The position numbers and the translations under genes were made by a program. This document shows, in pieces, positions 54,667 to 64,000 of a stretch of DNA of 64,000 nt. This stretch comes from Ectocarpus siliculosus (taxonomy: Eukaryota; Sar; Phaeophyceae; Ectocarpales; Ectocarpaceae). The notes below the pieces were generated by a model. That model did no database searches. It saw only the letters and a program-made list of their open reading frames with translations, and was not told the DNA's origin. Position 1 is the stretch's first letter. The number at the start of each line of letters is the position of its first letter. The DNA lies in contig FN648450.1 of assembly GCA_000310025.1 (NCBI GenBank), positions 156,568 through 220,567 on the forward strand, read 5' to 3'.

Positions 54667-55340
54667 GTTCGTGTAACGGTGCGCGTCTATCGCGACGGCA
54701 AGCGTATTGAGAAAATAGTTCGTCCGTGGTGCTTCTCGTCATCGTGTTCTTTTTCATTCTCACTTCATACTTCATACCACAAGTGATGAAAGAGAGTCTC
54801 CACAGTCCGGAAACGGCGACTATATTTTGTTTGTTGTGTTTGTTGTTGCTGAGCGCACATCGGATGTCGCCGTTCGTTACAGCGTGCGGTGGGCCACAGG
54901 GACGAGAGTGAGTGTCTTCTCGAGAGTTAATTTATGCCTTCTCTACGCTTTCTTCTGTCTCTCTCTCGCCTATTATCGCCGTTGGGGTCCCAACAACATC
55001 GAACGTCAACCGCAATCGTTTTGCTTCTTGCTGAGTAAGAGGCTACCCGTGTACCCGGCTGCTGTATGTGAGGCGATGGGCGCTGCCTCTTCACTTGAAG
55101 CAACGGGGGCATGGCCCCTATACTGTTTGCTGCATGCTGTGCTATGTGACAGCTTCCAGCGGTTCAGAGCGGCGACGGTGGCTTTTGTATGCTCTCTTTT
55201 GGCACCTCCCTCAAGCCTGTCGCGTCTGGCTCACTTGTCTTTGTTGTCCCTACTTTTTTTCATTTTTTTCTTAATATATATTTTATTTTTCATGTTGCTT
55301 TTTGGGGTCCGCCGGTCATCCACCCACCCATGATTTCAGT
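54667..55340 (+). repeat. Repeat R5, second copy
   Basis: Collinear with 35200-35740, including GGTGGGCCACAGGGACGAGAG and GGTCCCAACAACATCGAAC-type blocks. No gene is recognised. Confidence 0.6.
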
Positions 55341-55344
55341 TTTT

Positions 55345-55495
55345 TTTTTTTTCCTTAATATGACACAACGAAACCATCTCTATCATAGAAAAGAGTCTGA
55401 GGCAGATTAGCAATGGATTCATAGCGTCAGAAAGTACCTGTATGTCTACGATTTCCCAGACAGCATAAAGGGACATCTCCCCTGCGGGTAACAGG
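55345..55495 (+). repeat. Repeat R4, second copy
   Basis: Matches 37553-37688 (ATATGACACAACGAAACC to CCCCTGCGG). Confidence 0.6.
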
Positions 55496-55562
55496 CTCAA
55501 CAAGACAGTTTGGTAGCTGTCTTCTTGTGTGTCTCATATATGTTATGTTGGGAAGGTGCAGA

Positions 55563-55752
55563 TGTTTGGGTGCGGTAGCCCGTCAGAGGCCGAAAGAGAA
55601 AGAAGGTTGACTCAAGACCTTGGTTGATTAGAGAGTGAGAGACATGCGGTAGGCAACACCATCGCCATGCAGCATACCCATCAACACATTTCATCCGCGT
55701 ACCCCCCGGAGGCCCCGTAGACAGTTGTATACTCTGCCGAGCACCCCAAACA
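55563..55752 (-). repeat. Gag-only element 3' LTR
   Basis: 190 bases, uninterrupted. It preserves the empty site GGAGGCCCCGTAGACAG (55711-55727) for the MULE-like element in the other LTR. Confidence 0.93.
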
Positions 55753-57153
55753 GCCCCCCTGCTCGGTACGAGATACGATCTACGAAATCCTCGTCACGAC
55801 TATCATTTCCAGGTAAAACGGCGATAAATCAAACTACGCATCCACACGGAAATCATCCACCAATAAAACAATTTCCCAATAAAACAATGTTCTACGAAAT
55901 CTGTCGATCTCCCAATAAAACATGCTCTACGAAATCTTTCAAATCTTCTGATGATATCCAATGACTATCTTCTAAAAGGTCTGTCAATAAACAATTCACC
56001 CTCTTGAGAAAAATGCTTTACCAAATTCTCAAGAAGTCAAAACACAAACAGTCACCCTTGGAAAAATACCCAGCAAAGATACACATTACATCAGAATCAC
56101 GTCAGAACGGGGACGGGTAACTCCGGGAAAACGTGTCCAACGTCCTGACTTAGTCAGAACGAATTCCTCAGATAAACATTCATGTTTCAACTCATTGACC
56201 AGCTCAAATAACAATCGGAAGCACAAAGGCTTTAACCATGACTTACGAGAACATGCCAAATCCTTCCTCCAATACCCAATACCTTGACAAATATACCAGT
56301 CCAACAGCCCCCCCCCCTGCTGTAACATCCATCCCAAACACGAAGAAACCACACAAACAAGTCCAAAACAAACATGAAGAAACCAACAAATCCATAACAG
56401 ACAATAAACAATCCAGCAGCCTCCCTGCTGGGACATTTCAGATAAAGGCAACAAAAATCCCATTCAATATTCAATTCCATGTCACCTCTGCAGGTAAAAC
56501 GCGGAAAACGATCCAAACATGAACTACCCAAATCCCATTAGCCAACATCAATTCCATATAAAATCCCCAGGAAAAACACGGAAAATCCCAACATGAACTA
56601 CCAAACCCGATGTCAGAAACACTACTTGTTGTGCTGCGGCGGACAGCATGGTATCACATCCCCCCCCCCATGATTTCCGACAGCAGTGCAACAATCAGGC
56701 GTGATTCCGCAAAATCCAGCATGCCAATTCTGCATCCAACTTCATCAACTCCAAACCGAAACAAGAAAACAAAACATATCAAAGAAAAGGCGTCACACGT
56801 CCAGCACATACATACCAGTCTGTCGTACAGGCCTACTTGGGAAGGAAAATTGGTACTCCGCAAGGATTGACTCGTCGGGTACGGTACATCGGAGGGACAC
56901 AGAAACGGTGCGTGCCCTCCAACGTATTTACCCAGCACGTCACACGCCAAGTCAACGCCTACGAATATCCAGTACCACCAGAAAAACATAGCGGTAACTA
57001 CCATAGAGAATGTTATCCCAACAAAGAGGGAAAACCAAAGTGGAACAAACCGTACGCAGGAGTTTTACTACCACCGCCATTTGAGATATTTTATTTGCCT
57101 TCCAGAAAAACAATAATTTACCATGGAGATTCCCTGCCATTTGGCCGTGGAAA
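55753..57153 (-). other. Non-coding internal region of the gag-only element
   Basis: 1.4 kb without a recognisable gene. It has short repeats such as CAATAAAACA with TCTACGAAATC (55860-55940) and ACATGAACTACC (56516-56605). Confidence 0.55.
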
Positions 57154-58824
57154 TTAGTGTCCCGGGCAAGGTAAAACGCGGGTGGGCATCTCTACAGAAC
57201 AAAGCAAAAACAAATCCAAACCTGCAAATGTGCCAACGATAGGAAAAATTATTTGCAGACGGTGAAAACTGCAGAATTGTATCTGAAGATCAAAACACAA
57301 GAACAACATCCTGCTCAAAACAAATTTCACAAAAATGACAAGAATACGCAAACAAACATGACGTGCCTTGGCGAGTTTAAGACCCCAGCAGAAGTCGAGC
57401 TGCTTGCCGTAGGTCGCCACCGTCGCCTCTGGGGCTGCTGCCAATGCCGCCGCTCCTGCCGCCACTGCAGGAACCCCGGCAATTCCCCCCGCCGCCGTCG
57501 CTGCGAGGGAAACACTACCGCCGCTGTAGGTCGCCGCCGTCGCCTCTGGAGCTGCTGCCGATACCGCCGCTCCTGCCACCACTGCAGGGACCCCGGCAAT
57601 TCCCCCCGCCGCCGTCGCGGCGACAACACTACCGCCGCCGTAGGTCGCCGCCGTCGCCGCTGGAGCTGCCGCCGATGCCGCCGCTCCTGCCGCCACCGCG
57701 GGGACTCCGGCCACCCCCCCTGCCGCCGCCGCGGGGAAAACACTGCCGCCAGAGGTCGCCGCCGTCGCCGCCGGAGCTGCTGCCGATGCCGCCGCTCCGG
57801 CCGCCACCGCGGGGACCCCGGCCGTTCCCCCCGCCGCCGCCGCTGGAGCTGCTGCCGATGCCGCCACTCCAGTCGCCAACGCAGGCGCTCCGGCCATTTC
57901 CCCCGCCCCAGCAGCGGGGAAAACATCATCGCAGACACTGCCACCAGCGTGAACCATGTCCACAGAATCATTCCATCCAAACCATCCGTCATCATCACCG
58001 TCCACAGCGCCGCCAGCGTGAACCACGTCGACGAAATCAGAGCGGTACTCGCTCTCTGCCATCACCTCGCCGCCAACGTGAACCAGGTCGACAAAATCAG
58101 AGCGGTACTCGCTCTCTACCACCACCTGCTGCTGTACGACCGAGCTTCCACCGATGTCCATGCAGCTGCCGCCGCCATTGACGCCCATCCAGCAGCCACT
58201 GCGGACGATACGGCCGTCATCCTCGCCGCTGCTGCCATGAAGATGTACGGCGCAGTTCCGCCACATATGGCCGTACTGACCACAGGCGCCGCACGTACCC
58301 TCGAACCTGCGGGGTGCGGCGCATTCTTCGCCGCGGTGGCCGTTCCTGCCGCACCGAGTGCAATGGTATACCGTACCAGGCGGAGGGGGTGATTCCTGCT
58401 GGAAATACACGGCGTTGCTCCCGCAGTCATATATCCCACCAACTCCGGTTGGCGGCGGCTGCTGTTGCTGCCGCGCCAACTGCTGGTGCTGCCGCGCCTG
58501 GTGGCTCTGAGTGAAAACGCAGTGTTGGTTCTGCTGAGGGACAAAACCACCACGAGAACACTGCTGTACCTGCGATGGCTGCTGCTGCCATTGAGCACTC
58601 CATCGCTGCTGCTGTTGTTGTTGTTGTTGCTGCCGCCTAAGTCTCTCCTTCTCATACTCGGCAGCCTCCGCAGCTCTGAGCACCTTCACCAGCCTCTCCA
58701 CCTCCGACTCGGCAGCTCGTAGCTTCTCTGCTGCGTTGCGCGACCTCTCCTCCATCTTGATGCGCACAACTTTAGTCTCCTCCCTTTGCGAATCTCTTCC
58801 TATTCCGTCTCTTCTCTCCAACAT
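57154..58824 (-). CDS. Gag-like zinc-knuckle protein of the gag-only element
   Basis: 556 residues with an intact frame from ATG at 58824. The N-terminal charged coiled-coil-like part (ERSRNAAEKLRAAESEVERL) is followed by a Gln run from CAG/CAA codons. Two CCHC knuckles follow: CTRCGRNGHRGEEC and CGACGQYGHMWRNC. Then come repeated acidic units (ESEYRSDFVDLVHVGG, three times) and four to five Ala/Gly/Val units of about 38 residues (AAGGIAGVPAVAAGAA). The last 70 residues are hydrophobic and may lie beyond the functional end. It would bind element RNA in particles; no capsid fold can be confirmed by eye. Confidence 0.75.
   Translation of the reverse strand: MLERRDGIGRDSQREETKVVRIKMEERSRNAAEKLRAAESEVERLVKVLRAAEAAEYEKERLRRQQQQQQQQQRWSAQWQQQPSQVQQCSRGGFVPQQNQHCVFTQSHQARQHQQLARQQQQPPPTGVGGIYDCGSNAVYFQQESPPPPGTVYHCTRCGRNGHRGEECAAPRRFEGTCGACGQYGHMWRNCAVHLHGSSGEDDGRIVRSGCWMGVNGGGSCMDIGGSSVVQQQVVVESEYRSDFVDLVHVGGEVMAESEYRSDFVDVVHAGGAVDGDDDGWFGWNDSVDMVHAGGSVCDDVFPAAGAGEMAGAPALATGVAASAAAPAAAAGGTAGVPAVAAGAAASAAAPAATAATSGGSVFPAAAAGGVAGVPAVAAGAAASAAAPAATAATYGGGSVVAATAAGGIAGVPAVVAGAAVSAAAPEATAATYSGGSVSLAATAAGGIAGVPAVAAGAAALAAAPEATVATYGKQLDFCWGLKLAKARHVCLRILVIFVKFVLSRMLFLCFDLQIQFCSFHRLQIIFPIVGTFAGLDLFLLCSVEMPTRVLPCPGH
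57412..57860 (-). repeat. Coding minisatellite, 111-117-base unit
   Basis: GGTCGCC starts units at 57412, 57529, 57643 and 57754, encoding the Ala/Gly/Val repeats of the Gag-like protein. A partial unit follows to about 57860. Confidence 0.85.
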
Positions 58825-59239
58825 AGTCTACACTTGAAAAATATCCCGTACCCGTACCCTGCTGTCCCAGCCTTGAAGCGCTGTCCCAGCAATACACCCC
58901 CTGCTGTCCCGGTCCCCGATGGCCACCGTCCCAGCTATACACTACCCGCTGCCGTGCTGTCCCGTCCCCGTTGGCCACGTCCCAGCTTAGCTATATATAT
59001 CGTATTCGCCGCCCCATTGGCCCGGCACACACAGCTCAGACGCCAATACCCACCACCAACACCAGGCCATACAATATATTGTGTTTGGGTGCGGTAGCCC
59101 GTCAGAGGCCGAAAGAGAAAGAAGGTTGACTCAAGACCTTGGTTGATTAGAGAGTGAGAGACATGCGGTAGGCAACACCATCGCCATGCAGCATTCCCAT
59201 CAACACATTTCATCCGCGTACCCCCCGGAGGCCCCGTAG

Positions 59240-60347
59240 GGGTGACCCTATTTGCAGGATGGTCCTGCAACGAAATGCTGCAGGATGGAAAACGCCTCCA
59301 GAACCAACCCACCACAAACCCAGAATCAAGCAGCGAACCAAAGACACACAGAAACACAGTGAAACACAGACACCCGCTCCACAGACCACACGAAACCAGC
59401 ACGAAACACACAGCTCACAACCGGGCAGACTACACACAGCCCACGCAGCAGACATACAAGGTTGAACCAGGGGCCGTACCTCTCTCTGTCTCCGCCCCAT
59501 GATGCTGACTCCCAGTTCCAGTTCTTACCAGCGTGTAGAGAGACACATTATTATCATCGGCGTGTTGGTGTTTACCCCCCTCCTGGTGACCCTGGATGGT
59601 TGTTGTAGTGTTGTAGTTGTGCGCAAAAATACGCTGAAAAAGTGTACTACTCTTCACACACTGAAAAGTGTAGACTACACGTCTCACCACGAAAAATGGA
59701 GGGACAGTCGCTGAAATAATAGTATTACCAAATCACACACACGCGCATAGAGAGAGGGAGCAGCAGAGGGCTCCAGACTATAGCAGTACCTGTGGTTGAT
59801 ATAAATTGGCTTGCGGACCCCTCGAGTCCATTTTATTTGAGTGTACCTTTTTAGTGTAAGTTAACCTGTGACCACGGGAATCGACCGCGTCAAGTATTAG
59901 ATCAGTACGGACAGTTATGAAGGCTGGGTAGAGAGATCGAAACGGTTTTTTTATGAGACAACAATTTTTTTTAGGCCACTACTGTGTAAAGTACGGGGCG
60001 GGAGGGGGGGCTTTGGTATAGGAAATGAGGGATGGGTGTTCACCAATGCAATGAACAAGTTGGCATGAAGCCTCATGGAATCGTCCGCGCCGCCCTCTAT
60101 TTCGACGACGGTGCTGCTGTCCGAAAGCAGGTGGTCATCTCCACCCAAGGGCAGCTTCCTCCCAATGATATCCATGATGTGTGTGGTCTGTGGTGGTGGT
60201 CTGTGGAGCGGGTGTCTGTGTTTCACTGTGTTTCTGTGTGTTTTTTGGTTCGCTGCTTGGTTCTGGGTTTGTGGTGGGTTGGTTCTGGAGGCGTTTTCCA
60301 TCCTGCAGCATTTCGGTTGCAGGACCATCCTGCAAATAGGGTCACCC
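59240..60347. mobile_element. Non-autonomous MULE-like element inside the LTR
   Basis: 1108 bases with about 150-base terminal inverted repeats (59240-59393 and 60190-60347) starting GGGTGACCCTATTTGCAGG. The 9-base duplication GCCCCGTAG is at 59231-59239 and 60348-60356. Long inverted repeats with 9-base duplications are the Mutator-like signature. The uninterrupted LTR at 55.7 kb proves the insertion. Each inverted repeat contains the small palindrome TGCAGGATGGTCCTGCA. No transposase; the interior holds a LINE 3' end. Confidence 0.93.
59455..59965 (+). mobile_element. LINE-like 3' end inside the MULE-like element
   Basis: Carries AAGGTTGAACCAGGGG, TTGGCTTGCGGACC, GTGACCACGGGAATCGACCG and AGATCGAAACGGTTTTTTTAT followed by GAGACAACAA. 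It is therefore the same family as the copies at 5.6, 9.7, 45.5 and 60.4 kb. Confidence 0.7.
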
Positions 60348-60427
60348 GCCCCGTAGACAGTTGTATACTCTGCCGAGCACCCCAAACAGCAGATGATATG
60401 TGTTACGTACTGGTCGGGTTTTGAGTT

Positions 60428-60660
60428 TTAAATGTTGTTGTCGTTGTTGTCGTTGTTGTTGTTGTTGTTGTTGTTGTTGTCTTCACATTAAAAACCGTTC
60501 CGATCTCTCTCTACCCAGTACCTTCATATGTCCGTACTGATCCAACACTTGGCGCGGTCGATTCCCGCGGTCACAGGCTAACTTACCCTAAAAAGGTACG
60601 CTAAAACAAACTGGCCCCGAGAGGTCCGCAAGTCAATAGAAATGAATGGCAGATATTCTT
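60428..60660 (-). mobile_element. LINE-like 3' end, short copy
   Basis: Minus strand: the tail reads (GTTGTT)n at 60432-60480, then TTCACATTAAAAACCGTTCCG and the rest of the family 3' end to about 60660. Confidence 0.75.
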
Positions 60661-60949
60661 TGGAAGGGCAGGTTTGTTTAAGGCGTAGACAAAGGCGTAG
60701 ACAAAACAAACCGAGGTTTATTGAAACAACTCGAATTGCCATGCTGTTTATATTGGGGTACCCGGAACGCATTGTGTACTGCGGGGCCCCCTCGGTCGAG
60801 AGGAGGAGTCGCATATGTTACGATTCTGTTCAAGCCTTGTGTCCACAGAGTCTTAGCGTGCCAGAGAGAGGGAATCGCAGAGACAACTAGCGAGGTGGTC
60901 ACATAGAAGGCTTCTAGTGGTGTGCCAGCCTCTGGAGTTGACAGGAAGT

Positions 60950-62560
60950 GGAGTCTTACTTACCAGGGTTGTTGCCTCACCGGTGGCCACTCGGCTACCC
61001 CTGGGGGACCCTTGGCAGGGGGTTTAACCCTGCAGGCACCCTGTGGGGGGGTTGCACAGGGTTCGGAGCGATGCCAACGTCAGAGCCTGGACCTTGGTAA
61101 CGTGTTGTCCTTTGGTGGGGTCCATGGTGTTTACCTTGTACATGCCCGACACCCTGTCCGGTGTTCTCGGTGATGCCCTGACAGGGTCGTGAAGTAAACA
61201 ATGTGACCACCCGGACCTTGTCAATGTTCAAGGCCTTGTCGGGGTTTCCCCTCATGAACCTGATACACATCCTTTACCTTGTACGGGGTACCTTGTAAGG
61301 GTGGTAAAGTCCACAAGAATACATGAACGACCTTGGTAAGGTTAAGCGTTAGCACAGGGTTGAAGAAGGAGACCTTGGCGATAGGTCGGTCCCCTGTACT
61401 GTGTTGAGGGGCGTCACCCTGCCGTCATGTTCGGTCTTGGTAAGGTTAACGGTTATTAGGTTGTTAGTCTATGGCTGAAAACATGTTGCCTGGGCTACTG
61501 CTCAAGGCAAGCTTATAGCTCTCTTTTAACCGAGATGTGTAGTTACTCACCTTTCACCCACACGGATAATGCTCTTTACTCTCTGCGGGAGAGATGCATA
61601 GATCAATCATGCAGAACATGAGCACAATCAGTGCTATGCACATATACGACATACTTCAAGCGGGGAACATTATACTAGGTCCGTTCGAATCCCCGTGGTC
61701 ACATATATATATGTTAACCTGCGCCCTCCAGATACTTCATGGCGACCAAAGCGAAAAAAGTATCCAGCATCGAAAGCGAATAACCTCTGTTCGGACGTCT
61801 GGCCTGAAGGCTACCCGCCCCCCCGCCCCCTCTCCTCCCCCACATATACGATGTTGAGGGGCGCGCGCCCTTCCATTTACTGGATATATAGTAGAGGCCT
61901 TCCGAGAGGGGCGAGGAGGCAGCATATCACACAGACAGGCACATATTTATGCTGGCCCCTGACCAACGTAGATAGACATAGCTCAAGGTGATACCGAACG
62001 CGAGATGAGTCCTCACGCGCATGTGGGCTCAGTTATTTAGCACGCCTCAAATTTGCGTCCCGATGTCCTCTTTGTACTCACATACACACAATGCGTGGGC
62101 TATACCATTAGGTTAACCCCTGGGGACAGTTTGGCAGGGGGGGGGCGGGGGCGAGGGTACAGGGCTCCTACCGATCACAAGGTCTGGGCCCGAAACTTGG
62201 TAAGGTGTTGTTGCGTCGGTGACGTCTAGGGCCTTCACCTTGTACATGCCCGACACCCTGTCCGGTATTCTCGGTGATGCCCTGACAGGGTCAAGTGCCG
62301 AACAAGGTGAACACGGGAACCCTGGCAAGGTGGTAGGCCTTGACGGGGTTTCCCCTCATGAATCTGCCACTACCCTATCATCCTTTACCGGGCATCTTGT
62401 GGGACGTTCCAAGGGTGACGGTTGATACAAGGTAACGTGTTCAGCCTTGGTAAGGTGATTGTATAGTACAGGTTTGGAAATGGGGACATTGGGCTATGTA
62501 TCCATCCTAACCCTGTACGGTGTTGAGGGGCGTCGTCCTGCCATTCAGTGTTGGGAACCC
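60950..62560. repeat. Diverged direct duplication with ACCTTG-rich sequence
   Basis: 60950-61460 and 62100-62560 share ordered blocks: TTACCTTGTACATGCCCGAC-type, ACCCTGTCCGGT, TTCTCGGTGATGCCCTGACA, GGGGTTTCCCCTCATGAA and GTTGAGGGGCGTC. CCTTGTA, CCTTGGTAAGG and CAGGGT recur throughout. 61460-62100 between them has no gene that I recognise. Confidence 0.65.
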
Positions 62561-63366
62561 AATCAAGAAAGGATAGCATATGCGCCTTCCAAGAGGCGAA
62601 GATGCAGCACATCACACCTTTAAAGCTATCTCCACTCACTTGGGTTGATTCATATAGACTTGATCTCTAATACATCGGAACCGCGAACTGTGTTTCTATC
62701 AGAACGAAGAAGTGCACAACAACAAGCTTTTCGAAAATATGAGCGTCGCGAGCCCTTTTCTACAAGACCTCGCGGTCGACACGCCGACGACGAACATTGC
62801 TCTGGCATTGACGAAATACCTTCGTTACATACGTCTGACATTCTTCGCGGCCTCGTGTGTGTTGTGTGCCGCCCACCGTCAAATGTATTCGCATGAAAAA
62901 AAAAAATGAGCACTTCCCCCTGGTCCTGATGCTGTATTGCGCATTTCTACTAGATTTTTGTACTAGATTCTCGTCCCACGCCCGTGACACCGAACCTTAG
63001 GTCCAGGAAACGACACATGCATCCAGCACGTGCGAAGAGGGCTGGCTGGCGTTCGCCAGAGGAGTATATAGCACCGGTGGCGGGGACGGCGCAACCGGCG
63101 AGAAGCACACAGTGCGGGGGGAGTTTAACACAGAGGCAAGGGGGTGCGGCGGGGTTACCGAAGTGGACATGATGTCTTATTCGCGATGTTGTTCGACAAA
63201 GTTTTTGAATGGGGCACGTGTCGATAGAAGCATAATGTAGTGGGGCGCCTACCGGGAGCTACTGTATGTACCTGTACAGCTCAAACTGACCGGAATAGAG
63301 TACAACGTGCCGTCGTCAGACGCAAATGTGGGTTATTGATAAATGTGTGGTCGATCTCACCTTGAG
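62561..63366. other. No gene recognised
   Basis: An 83-codon open frame (62645-62896, +) exists but shows no domain or splice context. Confidence 0.3.
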
Positions 63367-63994
63367 TCAGACGAACGAGTCTTGGAATATGCTGTGATGG
63401 TGCTCATTCAAAAGGTACTTTTCATACTCGGCCGAGCCCGGGTCAGACAACTTGTATGTGTGTTTCCACACTTGGCCACCACCTGCCGATGACGGGGCAA
63501 TGCAGCATGTCCGCTTCGACGAGGTCCGCAGTACCTTGCCTTGCTCGTCGACATCTTCGCCCCGGGCGTTGACTGCTACAGGACACAAGTGGTAGAGGTG
63601 TACATGTCGCCTGATAGCTGACACAGGCCAGACCGATGGACGCCCCCTTCCTCTTAGCAACACCGTTGGATGCTGTGTCACCCCGTCCGGTTGGCGTCTA
63701 TTTCCAGGGCCAGCCGACACATACTCGAACCCTAAAACAAACTCCGTCGTCGGGCGGTTGCTTCATTGGATGCGTTGGTTTCCAACATGTTGGAAGAAGC
63801 AGACTATCTCCATAGTAAGAGTGTCTACGCTGGGGTCGTCGTCGTACGGGGGCTTCCCCTTGTGGATCTCCACATCCTCGCCAGACCCCGCCCCGAAAAC
63901 CCACTCGTCCGGTGGGTTGGATAAATATGCTGCTCGCGCGTTCCCTCCTTTCCAACGCCCGCTGCCGCTGCTGCTCTTCGCGGAGGCGGTGTGA
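63367..63994 (-). CDS. Gene E: paralogue of gene D, partial at window edge
   Basis: Minus strand, entering from the right edge. Upstream block: DEWVFGAGSGEDVEIHKG and DTLTMEIVCFFQHVGNQRI. An in-frame TGA lies at 63765-63763. Downstream block: TEFVLGFEYVSAGPGNRR, QHPTVLLRGRGRPS, SAIRRHVHLYHLCPV and YEKYLLNEHHHSIFQ, ending at 63367. The order and many residues match gene D (for example DRYLLNEVHHSVNQ), but identity is low, so the duplication is old. Function unknown. Confidence 0.5.
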
Positions 63995-64000
63995 TTAAAC

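Larger units (their letters stand above)
55563..60388 (-). mobile_element. Gag-only LTR element (TR-GAG type), recent insertion
   Basis: 190-base LTRs with TGTTTGGGTGC...CACCCCAAACA ends at 55563-55752 and 59082-60388 (the latter split by a MULE-like element). They have one mismatch. The target duplication GCAGA is at 55558-55562 and 60389-60393. The only gene is a Gag-like protein on the minus strand, starting about 260 bases inside the 5' LTR. The purine tract AGGGGGGC lies at the 3' LTR, supporting minus orientation. There is no protease, integrase or RT, so the element must depend on another for transposition. Confidence 0.92.
59082..60388 (-). repeat. Gag-only element 5' LTR, interrupted
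   Basis: LTR bases are at 59082-59239 and 60357-60388. The rest is the MULE-like insertion and one copy of its 9-base duplication. Confidence 0.92.

Noticed and set aside
55563-55752. The 160-base repeat at 55.6 and 59.1 kb as a chance interspersed repeat
   Set aside because: TG...CA ends, the GCAGA duplication and the continuation after the MULE-like insertion show the two are LTRs of one element.
57253-58392. 379-codon plus-strand frame rich in Arg and Cys
   Set aside because: Antisense of the Ala/Gly/Val minisatellite in the Gag-like gene. Its composition is a by-product of GCC/GCT repeats.

Overview
The window is nuclear DNA of a eukaryote. Genes are split by GT-AG introns of roughly 77 to 400 bases with pyrimidine-rich acceptors, there are no operons, and most of the sequence is transposable elements. 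The element mix (Ty1/copia, a tyrosine-recombinase retrotransposon with split direct repeats, a Helitron, hAT-like and MULE-like non-autonomous elements, a tRNA-derived SINE, and LINE ends with (CAA)n tails) and the mixed base composition suit an algal genome. A stramenopile such as a brown alga is my best guess, but nothing here proves it.

Layout. 0-15 kb is gene-bearing with scattered SINE and LINE copies. It holds three multi-exon genes that I do not recognise: gene A (0.8-3.8 kb, +), gene B (8.3-9.7 kb, +) and gene C (11.3-13.7 kb, -). 15.1-25.7 kb is a copia element inserted inside the gag gene of a related copia element of opposite orientation. Identical 5-base target duplications prove the nesting, and a solo LTR ends the outer copy. 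25.7-27.1 kb is gene D, whose divergent paralogue, gene E, runs off the right edge (63.4-64.0 kb, -). 28-36.4 kb is an unclassified repeat interrupted by a YR retrotransposon (29.0-34.75 kb). 36.5-47 kb is a second unclassified repeat present in two main copies. These carry a SINE, a hAT-like element, a LINE and two Helitron copies; for the SINE, hAT and LINE the other copy preserves the uninterrupted site. 47.8-54.7 kb is a third copia element, itself interrupted by a solo LTR. 55.6-60.4 kb is a gag-only LTR element (TR-GAG type) whose 5' LTR holds a MULE-like element that in turn holds a LINE end. 60.9-62.6 kb is a degenerate duplicated low-complexity region.

Almost every transposon protein here carries stops or frameshifts, so I see no clearly autonomous element. 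The youngest insertions by LTR identity are the gag-only element (1 mismatch in 190 bases) and the MULE-like element inside it. The observations I consider most worth checking are: the loss of the integrase core in the outer copia copy exactly between good splice-site matches; a candidate 19-base intron in gene C; and a reading-frame break at the same place in the paralogues D and E.
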